53,771 bases of DNA from Deltaproteobacteria bacterium (GTDB taxonomy: Bacteria; Desulfobacterota; B13-G15; RBG-16-54-18), in contig JAFGNJ010000023.1 in the NCBI GenBank assembly GCA_016927065.1, forward strand, positions 1-53,771, given 5' to 3'. The translations under genes were made by a program, and so were the position numbers. The first letter of the stretch is position 1, and each line of letters begins with the position of its first letter. This document shows positions 26,457-35,517 of this stretch, piece after piece. The notes beneath the pieces are model-generated. The model saw nothing but the letters and a program-made list of their open reading frames with translations. It ran no database searches and had not been told where the DNA came from.

Positions 26457-27194
26457 ATGAAGGCCTCTCCATTTGTTCCCTTACCATCCAAAAGGATTTT
26501 CGAACAAGTAGCAGATCAAGTGCGCCATCTCATTTCTTCCGGCGTTTTCAGGCCGGGTGATAAATTACCTCCTGAAAGAGAACTTGCCGCTCAGTTTAAT
26601 ATCGGTAGGTCCGCCCTGCGTGAGGCGTTGCGGGTACTCGAACATGAAGGGCTTATTGTCATCAAACAAGGGAGTGATGGTGGTTCCTTCATTAGACAAC
26701 CACATATCAACGACGATACAAAAACCGTAACAGACCTATTTCAAATAGGTGCGCTGGATCTTCAGCACATAACTGAGGCACGACTCGCCCTTGAGCTTCG
26801 CGTGATGGATTTTGCAGTGCAAAGGATTACTGAAGAAGAACTGGCCCTTTTAGAAAAAATCATTAATGACGCCGAAGCATCTTTGAAAAGAGGAGACCTG
26901 CCCCCCGTATCAGCTATTATCGATTTTCATGTGATTATAACGAAGGCGAGCAAGAATCCAGCACTTGAAATGCTGGTGGGATTCCTTATCAACATGGTTG
27001 TCAATATTCTGGGAAAGGTTCCACTGAAACAGGATTTATTGGTTCAGCACCTCGATCAGCATAAACAGATTCTAGAAGGCCTACGAGAGAGAAATCTTGA
27101 AAAGGCAAAACAGAGCCTAGAAAATCACATTCTGGCGATTGGCCGAAATCTTGAAAATTCCATGAAAAATCAAAGACCAGCGCTTAGGAGGTGA
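26457..27194 (+). CDS. GntR family transcriptional regulator, FadR subfamily (FCD domain)
   Basis: 245 residues: an N-terminal winged helix-turn-helix (IFEQVADQVRHLISSG, PGDKLPPERELAAQF, SRSALREALRVLEHEGLI-like region) followed by an all-helical FCD ligand domain. His residues in DFHVIITKAS, LDQHKQIL and LENHIL fit the metal/carboxylate site of the family. FCD ligands are usually organic acids. The ATG at 26457 is 6 bases after GAGAAGGG; the TTG at 26454 is not needed. It is 41 bases upstream of the first selenoprotein gene and is probably the local regulator of the whole 27236-38192 set. Confidence 0.9.
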   Translation: MKASPFVPLPSKRIFEQVADQVRHLISSGVFRPGDKLPPERELAAQFNIGRSALREALRVLEHEGLIVIKQGSDGGSFIRQPHINDDTKTVTDLFQIGALDLQHITEARLALELRVMDFAVQRITEEELALLEKIINDAEASLKRGDLPPVSAIIDFHVIITKASKNPALEMLVGFLINMVVNILGKVPLKQDLLVQHLDQHKQILEGLRERNLEKAKQSLENHILAIGRNLENSMKNQRPALRR

Positions 27195-27235
27195 AGAGGT
27201 GTTGCACTCATTTAAGGTTCCAAGGAGAGGCAACA

Positions 27236-28918
27236 ATGAGTACGGATAAGAACATAGGCGAGCAGCAGGTTCTCAGCCCCTGGGCGGATGCTGATCCGGT
27301 GCCGGCACGCGGCATTGCTGAACGTCTCGATGATCTTAATGGGAAAACAATCGGGTTATTCTGCAATGCGAAAAGAGCGGCCCATCCGATGTTACAAGCA
27401 GCAGAAAAGTGGATGAGTAAGCATTTCCCGAAGACTGAGATCAGCTGGTATCGTGCGTCCGTCGCAAATGTCCCCGAAATAGAGAGCAAAGGGAAAGAAA
27501 AGTTTGAAAAATGGGTTGATTCAATTGACGGGGCCATACTTGCTGTAGGGGACTGAGGGTCGTGCACATCGTACCTTGTGTGCGATTCGGTATCTATCGA
27601 GGAAAGGGAAAAACCAACCGTTCTTTTAGTGAATGAAGGTTTTATAATCGATGCCACATCTGCGTCGTCCAATAATGGAATGCCGAAGGTGCGAGTCGTC
27701 CCGGAATCAGTCCCTTGTGAATGTAGTGTTTATGAAGAGATTGAAAACAACATCAATACAGTAATGGATGATGTTGTAGCTGCTCTGACACGTCCTCTCT
27801 CAGAGGATGAAAAATCCCCCCAAACCAAAGCACCAGAAGAGACCGCTCGGATTGTTTTTAGCGGCGTTACAGATGAAGTTAATAGATTTTTCTACCGTCA
27901 GGGATGGGGTGATGGCCTTCCTCTGATACCCCCTACCGAAGAAGCGGTTAAAGAAATGCTCACCGGTACAGACTTGCCGGCTGATCATGTTGTCGGCATG
28001 ATCGTTCCCCGTCTTGGGAAGGCCACGGTGGAGAAGATAGCGATTAATGCCGTCATGGCTGGGGCCCTGCCGATTCACATGCCGGTATTGATAGCCGCGG
28101 TGAAGGCCCTCGTTGACTCAAAGGCTTGTCTTGGTACGTATGGGACCAGTACGGGATCTTGGGCGCCTATGTGGATTGTGAATGGCTCCATACGAAACGA
28201 AGTTCATATCAATAGCAGCTCCGGGGCCTTGAGCCCGGGGGATATCGCCAACGCCGCCGTCGGGCGGGCCATGGGGCTTATTATTAAAAACATCGGGGGT
28301 GCCCGTAAAGGCGTTGAAGATATGGGCGTGCTCGGCAATCCAGGGAAGTACTCCCTTGTCATCGGTGAGCATGAAGAGAAGAGCCCTTGGGATCCACTGC
28401 ATGTTGAACAAGGATTGGCTCGGGATGATAGCGCCGTCTCCCTCTTTTTCCCCAATTCCTTTTCGCAAATTTGGCCGTACGGATCGGATGATAAAGGAAT
28501 TCTGTCCGCAATAATCTATAATCTTCTCCCCGCCAAGAGAGGGCTTACCTGTATTATCCTGACACCACCACAGGCATTAGCGTTATCCAAGGCGGGGTGG
28601 ACAAAAAAAATGATACAGACATTTATCTCACAAAACGCTACAGCCATGGCCTATCGTCATCCGTCCTATTGGCACCCTCGCGAGGGGAAAGAGTGGTTGC
28701 CAGTGAACGCAATGGATTCTGTTCGTTTGCTGCGAAATGCTGAGTTGATTAGAGTCATCGTTGCCGGGGGGCCGGGAAATTTTATGGGTATTTTTGCTGG
28801 AGCTGCCCTCGAAGGGAGCGGGGTTGCATGGGTAACGAAAAAAATCGAGAAGCCGGCCGATTGGGGAAGAGTGGTGAATAAGTATAAGGATCTTGTTCCC
28901 CACTACGCGCTTTATTGA
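27236..28918 (+). CDS. UGSC-type selenoprotein (in-frame TGA read as selenocysteine)
   Basis: Read through the TGA at 27554-27556, this is one 560-residue protein with Sec107. The motif is VGD-U-G-S-C-TSYL, i.e. UGSC with Cys110. The two halves are in the same frame, and the downstream part has no start with an SD. The N-terminal domain (about 25-150) is Rossmann-like; from about 205 comes a second conserved domain: DGLPLIPPTEEAVKEML, VEKIAINAVMAGALP, VNGSIRNE, GNPGKYS, EHEEKSPWDP. UGSC-family (seleno)proteins are known but functionally uncharacterised. The ATG at 27236 has SD aaggag. A hairpin directly after the TGA fits a SECIS. No signal peptide. Confidence 0.88.
27557..27588 (+). promoter_or_regulatory. 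predicted bacterial SECIS hairpin, first selenoprotein
   Basis: Right after the TGA: tcgtgcaca (27560-27568) pairs with tgtgtgcga (27577-27585), 9 bp with two G-U pairs, and an 8-base loop tcgtacct holding the G-U usual in SelB-binding loops. Folded by hand. The loop G is 15 bases after the TGA, near the lower limit for such elements. Confidence 0.6.
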
Positions 28919-28963
28919 AAGAGAGGAAATGAGTACGGATTAAACAAGAGAGAGGAGGCATTT

Positions 28964-30664
28964 ATGAACTACTTCGACAAGACGATAGTTATATTTATTT
29001 TTTCCATTGTATGCTGTGTTACCTTCGCGATTTCGACGATCAGCAATGCGCAGACAAAAGATGAGACGCAGTATGCCGCGCTGGACCCTAGTGGTGAAAA
29101 GCCGGAGGTACAGTTAATTCCTCTTGCCCCCCGAGGTTCGGATTTGAATGGCAAAGTGGTCTATATTATTAACTCTATGCCGCATGGTTCAGGGATGGAC
29201 AAGTTTCTCGATGAGGTGGGCAAGGCTCTAAAAAAGCGCTTTCCCAAGGCTACGGTTGTTTCCATGAACAGAGGAGATGGTTATATGCGGGACGACCCTA
29301 ATCAGAGAAAAGAGATTGCCGGCAAGGCCAATGCATATGTCTATGGGGGTTCCCCCACCGGTTCGTTGACGGCTTCGGCCTTTGCTTATGCCTCCCAATT
29401 GGAAAAAGCGGGTGTGCCTGGTACGGTCATTATTTATGATACCTTAGCCAAGGTTGCAATCAGTACACGAGAATCTATTGGATCGCTCATAAGGTATACG
29501 GCAATCCCGTTTCCACCCGAATCTATGAAGGGGAAGCAAAAGTCTGCCGCACTGGACAGTATTATTTCGGCACTGACTGTATCCTTAACCGCCGATGAAA
29601 AGAAGAGCGGAATGTATAAACCACCCGCCCCCCCCAGGGTGGCTATAACCGGGACCCTTGATGAGATTCAGGACTTCTTTTATAACAAAGGGCTCAGTGA
29701 TGGGCTCCCCATCATCCCCCCCACGGAGGAAAAAGTCGCCGCAATGCTCAAAGGCACAAAGCATAACCCTCAAGAAGTGGTAGCGGCATCTATGGCGCCT
29801 GAAAAACTCAAGGTGACGGTTGAAAAGGTTGCCATCAACGCCGTCATGGCAGGCGCTAGACCGGAATATATGCCGGTACTTCTGGCACTCGTTGAGGCGT
29901 ACAACAAAGACGCCAGGGGTGCCGATTCTTGGGTGCGTTCGACCAATTCCTTCTCATTCATGCAGGTGGTGAACGGGCCGATCCGCAAGGAACTGAAGAT
30001 GAATTGCGACACGTATGCACTGGGGCCCGGCAACCAGGTGAATTCCGTTCTTGGTCGTGCGCTTCAATTGTTCATTATTAACCTCGGAGGCGGCGAGGTC
30101 GGTGTGAACATGATGGGTGTGCAGGGCAACCCAAGCTGCTATTCTTTTGTCTTTGGTGAAAATGAGGAAAAAAGTCCCTGGAAGGCATTCAGTGTTGATA
30201 AGGGTTTTAAATCCAAAGAAAGCACCCTTTCTCTTTTCAGCGGAGGCTGGAGCCATTCGGGAAATTATTATCAACCGGAAGATGGCCTAGATTTTCTGGC
30301 GAAGGACATCGCGGCCTTCGAGTATCCTAGTGCGGCTGTCGCGTTGATTTCTCCTCAAAGGGCAGCGATGTTGAACAAAGAAGGGATGAGCAAAGAAGAG
30401 GTAAAAGAGTACATCTGGGAAAACGCTACATCGACTTTACAAGAGTTTCGGTCAAGCGGGTATTTTGGAGGGTTAATTAAGTCAGCTATCAGCAGAGGCG
30501 GGTCGTGGCCCAAGGAATATCTGACCGACCCTGATGATACAATTGTGCCGGTTTACCCCTCTGGGAAGATTGAAGTGATCGTGGTAGGGGGAGACGCAGC
30601 GCCTATGATGCAAGGGTGGAAGATGTCCTATGTGACAACCGTTTCTATTGATAAGTGGCGATAG
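28964..30664 (+). CDS. exported UGSC-family paralogue lacking the Sec/Cys pair
   Basis: 566 residues, homologous to both selenoproteins over both domains (DLNGKVVYIIN; DGLPIIPPTEEKVAAML; VEKVAINAVMAGARPEYMPVLLAL; VVNGPIRKE; QGNPSCYSF; ENEEKSPW; C-terminus SIDKWR as in the second selenoprotein). Unlike them it has an N-terminal signal peptide (hydrophobic core, cleavage near SNAQ|TK), so it is periplasmic. At the Sec position it has Ser130, and at the Cys position Gly133 (GG-S-P-T-G-S). It therefore cannot do the same redox chemistry and may bind ligand or act as a partner. Strong SD GAGGAGG; 45 bases after the first selenoprotein gene. Confidence 0.85.
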   Translation: MNYFDKTIVIFIFSIVCCVTFAISTISNAQTKDETQYAALDPSGEKPEVQLIPLAPRGSDLNGKVVYIINSMPHGSGMDKFLDEVGKALKKRFPKATVVSMNRGDGYMRDDPNQRKEIAGKANAYVYGGSPTGSLTASAFAYASQLEKAGVPGTVIIYDTLAKVAISTRESIGSLIRYTAIPFPPESMKGKQKSAALDSIISALTVSLTADEKKSGMYKPPAPPRVAITGTLDEIQDFFYNKGLSDGLPIIPPTEEKVAAMLKGTKHNPQEVVAASMAPEKLKVTVEKVAINAVMAGARPEYMPVLLALVEAYNKDARGADSWVRSTNSFSFMQVVNGPIRKELKMNCDTYALGPGNQVNSVLGRALQLFIINLGGGEVGVNMMGVQGNPSCYSFVFGENEEKSPWKAFSVDKGFKSKESTLSLFSGGWSHSGNYYQPEDGLDFLAKDIAAFEYPSAAVALISPQRAAMLNKEGMSKEEVKEYIWENATSTLQEFRSSGYFGGLIKSAISRGGSWPKEYLTDPDDTIVPVYPSGKIEVIVVGGDAAPMMQGWKMSYVTTVSIDKWR

Positions 30665-30850
30665 CCGATTTTTGACAAACCGCTGATTCAGTGGGAGCCC
30701 GGCAGTCCGTTGGAATCGAAAACGTGCTATGGGGTGAGGGGTGATGAGGATGGATTGCCGGGTCCCCTGAGCTCAGTGTATTCTTTAGGGTAAAAGAAAA
30801 TATTAATTGTTTACGATACAGAGAGAGAAGGTCAGAACGAAAATTTGGAA

Positions 30851-30927
30851 AAGGAGGTGAGATAATTATTGGATGCTTTAGGAAGGGTTTGAGAAAAAGT
30901 TTAACCTTAATTGGTAAGAAGGAGGTG
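30851..30927 (+). repeat. tandem Shine-Dalgarno leader before the second ABC binding protein
   Basis: AAGGAGGTG occurs at 30851-30859 and again at 30919-30927. The first could drive a 7-codon TTG frame (30869-30892); the second serves the binding protein. The remaining gap 30665-30850 has no gene and no clear promoter. Confidence 0.4.
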
Positions 30928-30931
30928 CATT

Positions 30932-32473
30932 ATGAAGGGAAAGTGGTTCTCAGTGGGTAGTATTGGTTGTCTTGTGTTACTGATAGTCGCCTTATTGCTG
31001 GTGGGGGGCTATCCTGCGCACTCGCAGGATAAACCGCAGTATGGCGGTATTCTGAGAGTCGTTGAGGGGGCAGGGCCTCGAGGGTGTATCGGGTGGCCTG
31101 CAAATGCGGTCGGCAACGACGCCTTAGGCATGAAACCCTGCATCGAGTATCTCGTGAACCAGGATAATATGAATAAGATCCTCCCGTGTTTGGCGACCGA
31201 CTGGAAGGTCGCTCGGGACAGGAAGTCCATCACTTTTACCTTGCGCAAGGGCGTCAAGTTCCACGACGGTTCAGACTTTAACGCCGAGGTAGCCAGGTTT
31301 AACCTCCAGGCAGTGAAGGATGCAAAAGCGTCAGGGACCGCTTCTTGGACCTCTGTAGAGGTGGTGGATGACTACACCGTGCGCATCAATCTGAGTGAAT
31401 ACAACAATAACCTCTTAGCCCGACTTTCCGGCAGTCCCGGCGCGATGGTATCAAAGGAGGCGGTCGAGAAAAACGGCATAGAATGGGCCAAATTAAATCC
31501 TGTTGGGACGGGGCCGTTTAAATTCGTCAGTTTTCAGCGGGACGTTGTTGCGAAATACACACGCAATGAAAATTACTGGGATAAAGGGAAACCCTATCTT
31601 GATGGTGTAGAACTTCATTTCATTAAGGACCCGATGACGCAGCAGGCGGTCATGCGTGCGGGAGAGGCGGAGGTGCTGGGTATAGGACTTGGCAAAATGG
31701 CGGCGGACATGAAGGCTTTGGGGTTTAAGATTATCTCCGCGCCCTCTGGGACGGTATCGCTCCTCCCCGACAGCAAAAACGCTGATTCTCCCTTTGGCAA
31801 TAAAAAGGTGCGCGAGGCAGTGGAGTACGCGATCGACCGGGAGGCAATTGTAAAGGGAAAGGGGTACGGCTTTTTAAAGGCCGCATATCAGCTTCCTCCC
31901 TCTAATTCAATGGCGTATGACCCTAATTTTAAGGGTCGCCAGTATGACCCTGAAAAGGCAAAGAAGCTTCTGACAGAGACGGGGTATCCCAACGGGTTTG
32001 CAACCAAGATCATCCCTATGTCTTTTGATGTTGATCGGGATGTCATGGTCGCGCTACAGAGCTACCTTGGCGAGGTAGGGATCAAGGTTGATCTGGACTT
32101 CGTGGACTACGGTAGGTACTCTGAATACCGCAGAAAGGGATGGCACAATGCCCTTCTCTGTCAGCCGATAGCGGTGTTCCCGAATTATAACCAGACACTC
32201 GATTTCTATTTTTCAGCTAAATCTCCTGATTTTCCGAGTCTTGCGAGGCCGGCGGGATTTGATGAGCTGATCCAAAAATCGATTTCTACCGTTGAGGCAA
32301 AAAAGAGAAATATTCAAAATGTATTGGAGAAGATGTTTGATGAGACAATGGTGATACCTATCAATGAAGTTGGACGGGGTTATGCCGTTCAAAATTATGT
32401 TCATGACACGGGTCACTTGGAGTGGGGGTCCTGGACGAATTGGACACCGGATAGAGCCTGGATGAGCAAGTGA
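30932..32473 (+). CDS. ABC transporter substrate-binding protein, family 5
   Basis: 513-residue periplasmic binding protein. Signal peptide MKGKWFSVGS plus hydrophobic core, cleavage near AHSQ|DK. SBP_bac_5 landmarks: PQYGGILRV, DGSDFNAEVARFNLQ, NPVGTGPFKFVSFQRD, EAVEYAIDREAIVKG, YDPEKAKKLLTETGYPNGF. ATG 30932 follows AAGGAGGTG. The ligand is unknown; because the genes lie between UGSC-family genes, the ligand may be the substrate of those proteins. It differs from the binding protein at 5543, so two separate importers exist. Confidence 0.92.
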   Translation: MKGKWFSVGSIGCLVLLIVALLLVGGYPAHSQDKPQYGGILRVVEGAGPRGCIGWPANAVGNDALGMKPCIEYLVNQDNMNKILPCLATDWKVARDRKSITFTLRKGVKFHDGSDFNAEVARFNLQAVKDAKASGTASWTSVEVVDDYTVRINLSEYNNNLLARLSGSPGAMVSKEAVEKNGIEWAKLNPVGTGPFKFVSFQRDVVAKYTRNENYWDKGKPYLDGVELHFIKDPMTQQAVMRAGEAEVLGIGLGKMAADMKALGFKIISAPSGTVSLLPDSKNADSPFGNKKVREAVEYAIDREAIVKGKGYGFLKAAYQLPPSNSMAYDPNFKGRQYDPEKAKKLLTETGYPNGFATKIIPMSFDVDRDVMVALQSYLGEVGIKVDLDFVDYGRYSEYRRKGWHNALLCQPIAVFPNYNQTLDFYFSAKSPDFPSLARPAGFDELIQKSISTVEAKKRNIQNVLEKMFDETMVIPINEVGRGYAVQNYVHDTGHLEWGSWTNWTPDRAWMSK

Positions 32474-32486
32474 TGACACAAGACCT

Positions 32487-32543
32487 GAGACTGCAGGCAC
32501 GCTATTACTCGGCCTGTAAAGCGACTAGTGTGTCTGCAGTCTC
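32487..32543 (+). terminator. stem-loop between SBP and permease genes, second importer
   Basis: gagactgcaggcac (32487-32500) pairs with gtgtctgcagtctc (32530-32543), 14 bp with one G-U pair, 29-base loop. No clear T run, so it is probably a partial terminator or stabilising stem after the binding-protein gene. Confidence 0.5.
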
Positions 32544-32635
32544 TGGACTTGTCGATTTCGGCCGAAAGTACATGCGGTACATGTCGATGACTCTTGTCTT
32601 TGAGCAGCATCATTGACAATAAGGATAGTATAGCA

Positions 32636-33592
32636 ATGACCACCTATATCATTCGCAGAGTGATTCAGTCCATGCTTGTTCTCGTGATGGTCACAATGAT
32701 CGTCTTTCTGGTGATGCGCCTGTTGCCGGGCGACCCTATTTACATGCTGATCACGGAGGATGATCTAATCCAATCGTCGGAGGAAAAAATTGCCGCACTC
32801 AGGCATGAATTCGGTTTGGATAAACCCATACCTGTACAGTATATCAACTGGTTTTCCGCCGCCGTGTGCGGAGACCTCGGCGTCTCGATTATACACAGGG
32901 GCAAGGTAGCAAAAGAAATTATCGGCCGGTTGCCCATAACCCTCCATATTGGACTGTTGGCCTTTATCATCAGCATCGTTGTTGGTATACCGTTGGGTGT
33001 GGTGAGTGCGGTGAGGCGGGGCAGATGGCTTGATACCGGGGTAACTCTGCTGGCAAATTTGGGAATCACTATTCCTGTCTTCTGGCTGGGTATTTTGATG
33101 ATCTACTTTTTTGCTCTGTACCTCGGGATACTTCCAGTCCAGGGCTACACGTCACCCTTCGAGGACTTCTGGATGAGCACGAGAAAGATTATCATGCCGG
33201 TCTTTTGCCTTTCAGTCTTTCCTATCGCATCGGCAGCACGTCAAACCCGATCAAGTATGCTGGAGATCATGCGGCAAGATTATATTAGGACTGCCTGGGC
33301 CAAAGGGTTGCGGGAGAGGCTGATCATTGTCAGACATGCCCTAAAGAACGCCCTTATCCCCGTTGTAACCTTGAAAGGCCTTATGTTCCGCAACATCATC
33401 GGCGGCTCGGTGCTGGTTGAGACCGTATTCAATATCCCCGGTATGGGGAGGCTGGCCGTAGATGGTGTTATCTCCCACGATTACGCCATTGTACAGGGTA
33501 TCGTTTTACTGATCGCTACGGTCGTCCTAGTGGTCAACCTCGTTGTCGACCTCTCGTATGGTTGGCTTGATCCCAGAATACGGTACGGATAA
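32636..33592 (+). CDS. ABC transporter permease, DppB-type (second importer)
   Basis: 318-residue inner-membrane permease. N-terminus MTTYIIRRVIQSMLVL, then LLPGDPIYML, and the EAA loop QDYIRTAWAKGLRERLIIVRHALKNALIP; C-terminus LDPRIRYG. The ATG at 32636 aligns with DppB homologues and has a weak AAGGA; the TTG at 32594 would add 14 unconserved residues. It pairs with the product at 33605. Confidence 0.92.
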   Translation: MTTYIIRRVIQSMLVLVMVTMIVFLVMRLLPGDPIYMLITEDDLIQSSEEKIAALRHEFGLDKPIPVQYINWFSAAVCGDLGVSIIHRGKVAKEIIGRLPITLHIGLLAFIISIVVGIPLGVVSAVRRGRWLDTGVTLLANLGITIPVFWLGILMIYFFALYLGILPVQGYTSPFEDFWMSTRKIIMPVFCLSVFPIASAARQTRSSMLEIMRQDYIRTAWAKGLRERLIIVRHALKNALIPVVTLKGLMFRNIIGGSVLVETVFNIPGMGRLAVDGVISHDYAIVQGIVLLIATVVLVVNLVVDLSYGWLDPRIRYG

Positions 33593-33604
33593 AGGGAACG
33601 AACG

Positions 33605-34501
33605 ATGTCAGTAGATAATATGCAGCGCACAGATATGACGGAAACTCCACTCCATGCCAGCGAGTTTCGGCGCATCATGAAGGTATTATTCAGCCGTGGG
33701 GTGGTTGTGTTCGGTATTGTTGTGATCCTGGCGCTTTTCGTAACAGCCATTTTTGCCCCCTGGATAGCACCTTACGATCCCTATAAGCTTGACTTAAATC
33801 AGACCTTGGTTCAACCGTGCAAAGAGCATCTCTTGGGAACCGATGCCCTCGGAAGAGACACATTAAGTCGTATCATCTTCGGCACACGGACTTCTTTGAT
33901 GGTCGGTGTGGTCGCAGTATGTATCGCTGCCTCTGTCGGCATGACCATGGGATTGATTGCCGGATACTTTGGCCGTTGGGTACACGCAATTATCATGAGG
34001 TTTATAGACGCGCTTATGGCTTTTCCTGTGATCTTGTTGGCCCTGGTCATCGCTGTTTTGCTCGGGGGGGGACTCAGGAATGTTATGATAGCCCTCGGCA
34101 TCGGCCTCTTACCGGCATACGCCAGGTTAATGTGCGGTCAGGTTCTTTCGGTCAAGGAAAACGATTATTTTTTGGCAGGACGCGCGATGGGAGCCGGTAA
34201 TCTACGTATTATGTTTCGCCATGTCGTTCCGAATTGTTTTCCGCCCCTTATCGTATTGATAACGATGATGATGGGATTGACGATCTTGGCAGAGGCCGGC
34301 CTCAGTTTCCTCGGTATCGGCATAGAGCCGCCTGGCGCCGCCTGGGGCGCCATGGTTAACGACGGCTATCAGTATCTGCTGACGCATCCGATACTTTCTT
34401 TTGCCCCTGGCTTTGCCATCATGCTTGTCGTATTCAGCTTCAATATGGTGGGTGATGGATTGAGGGATGCGCTCGACCCCCGGCTCAGAGGTGTATTATG
34501 A
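33605..34501 (+). CDS. ABC transporter permease, DppC-type (second importer)
   Basis: 298-residue permease, DppC layout: N-terminal helix, then HLLGTDALGRDTLSRIIFGTR, and the EAA loop NDYFLAGRAMGAGNLRIMFRHVVPN; C-terminus GDGLRDALDPRLRG. It begins 12 bases after the DppB-type gene, so the two are co-translated. Confidence 0.92.
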   Translation: MSVDNMQRTDMTETPLHASEFRRIMKVLFSRGVVVFGIVVILALFVTAIFAPWIAPYDPYKLDLNQTLVQPCKEHLLGTDALGRDTLSRIIFGTRTSLMVGVVAVCIAASVGMTMGLIAGYFGRWVHAIIMRFIDALMAFPVILLALVIAVLLGGGLRNVMIALGIGLLPAYARLMCGQVLSVKENDYFLAGRAMGAGNLRIMFRHVVPNCFPPLIVLITMMMGLTILAEAGLSFLGIGIEPPGAAWGAMVNDGYQYLLTHPILSFAPGFAIMLVVFSFNMVGDGLRDALDPRLRGVL

Positions 34502-34539
34502 CCTGGGAGCAATCCATGATATTCGTTTAGGAACGGATC

Positions 34540-35517
34540 ATGCCAGTACTATTAGAGGTTAAGAATTTAAAGACATATTTTAAAGTATACCACGGTCTGG
34601 TAAAGGCGGTGGACGATATTTCCTATCACATCAAAAAAAAGGAGATCGTTGGGCTCGTGGGTGAAAGCGGTTGTGGCAAGTCGGTAAGCCAGTTATCCGT
34701 TTTGCAATTAATCCCGACACCGCCAGGGGAGATTGTAGCAGGCCAGATTATATTTGAAGGACAGGACTTGCTACAATTTGAGGCCAATGGAGATGAGATG
34801 CGCTCTATTCGGGGGGGGGGGATCGCTATGGTCTTCCAGGAGCCGATGACGTCACTTAACCCGGTTTTGACCATTGGCAGACAGCTCACGGAGGGACTGG
34901 AGCTTCATCTTGGCATGGATGTGAATGAAGCCAGGAACCGGGCTATTGAATTGCTCAGCATGGTGGGTATTCCGGATGCTGATAAGCGTATTGATGATTA
35001 CCCCCACCAGTTCAGCGGCGGTATGCGGCAACGGGTGATGATTGCTATGGCATTGTCGTGTAACCCTAAAATCATCATTGCGGATGAGCCAACCACCGCA
35101 CTGGATGTGACGACACAAGCTCAGCTCTTGGAGCTCATGACGGACCTGGTTTCACGCTTTAATGCCTCGCTCGTTATCGTCACACACAACTTGGGTGTTA
35201 TTGCCCGCTATGCCCAAAGGCTCTATGTCATGTATGCCGGGCGCATTGTTGAGTCAGGCACCGCAAAGGAGATCTTTGGTAATCCCCGTCATCCCTATAC
35301 TATCGCGCTCCTTAACTGTGTTCCGAGGCTGGATGAGGAGGAGGGAAGGAAGCTGGTCCCTATTGAGGGTATGCCGCCTAACCTGCTTAACATGCCGATA
35401 ACGTGTGCTTTCAAACCACGGTGTCCTTATCATATTGAACGATGCGGCCAGGATCCATGGCCAGATCTAAAACTGATCGAGGGGCAGCACTATGTTCGCT
35501 GCTATGTTGAGACATGA
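34540..35517 (+). CDS. ABC transporter ATP-binding protein, DppD-type (second importer)
   Basis: 325-residue ATPase. Motifs: [11 protein letters not shown] start, Walker [11 protein letters not shown]-loop [12 protein letters not shown], signature [15 protein letters not shown], Walker [16 protein letters not shown]-loop IVTHNL (an Asn follows the His instead of the usual Asp). The C-terminal Cys-rich segment has CAFKPRC, then C, then C. Its stop overlaps the start of the DppF-type gene (ATGA), the canonical order. Confidence 0.92.
   Translation: MPVLLEVKNLKTYFKVYHGLVKAVDDISYHIKKKEIVGLVGESGCGKSVSQLSVLQLIPTPPGEIVAGQIIFEGQDLLQFEANGDEMRSIRGGGIAMVFQEPMTSLNPVLTIGRQLTEGLELHLGMDVNEARNRAIELLSMVGIPDADKRIDDYPHQFSGGMRQRVMIAMALSCNPKIIIADEPTTALDVTTQAQLLELMTDLVSRFNASLVIVTHNLGVIARYAQRLYVMYAGRIVESGTAKEIFGNPRHPYTIALLNCVPRLDEEEGRKLVPIEGMPPNLLNMPITCAFKPRCPYHIERCGQDPWPDLKLIEGQHYVRCYVET

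Noticed and set aside
27554..27556. Reading the first UGSC gene as a pseudogene broken by a nonsense mutation
   Set aside because: The downstream half keeps frame and homology, the next residues complete U-G-S-C, a hairpin follows the TGA, and a paralogue 9 kb away has a TGA at the aligned position.
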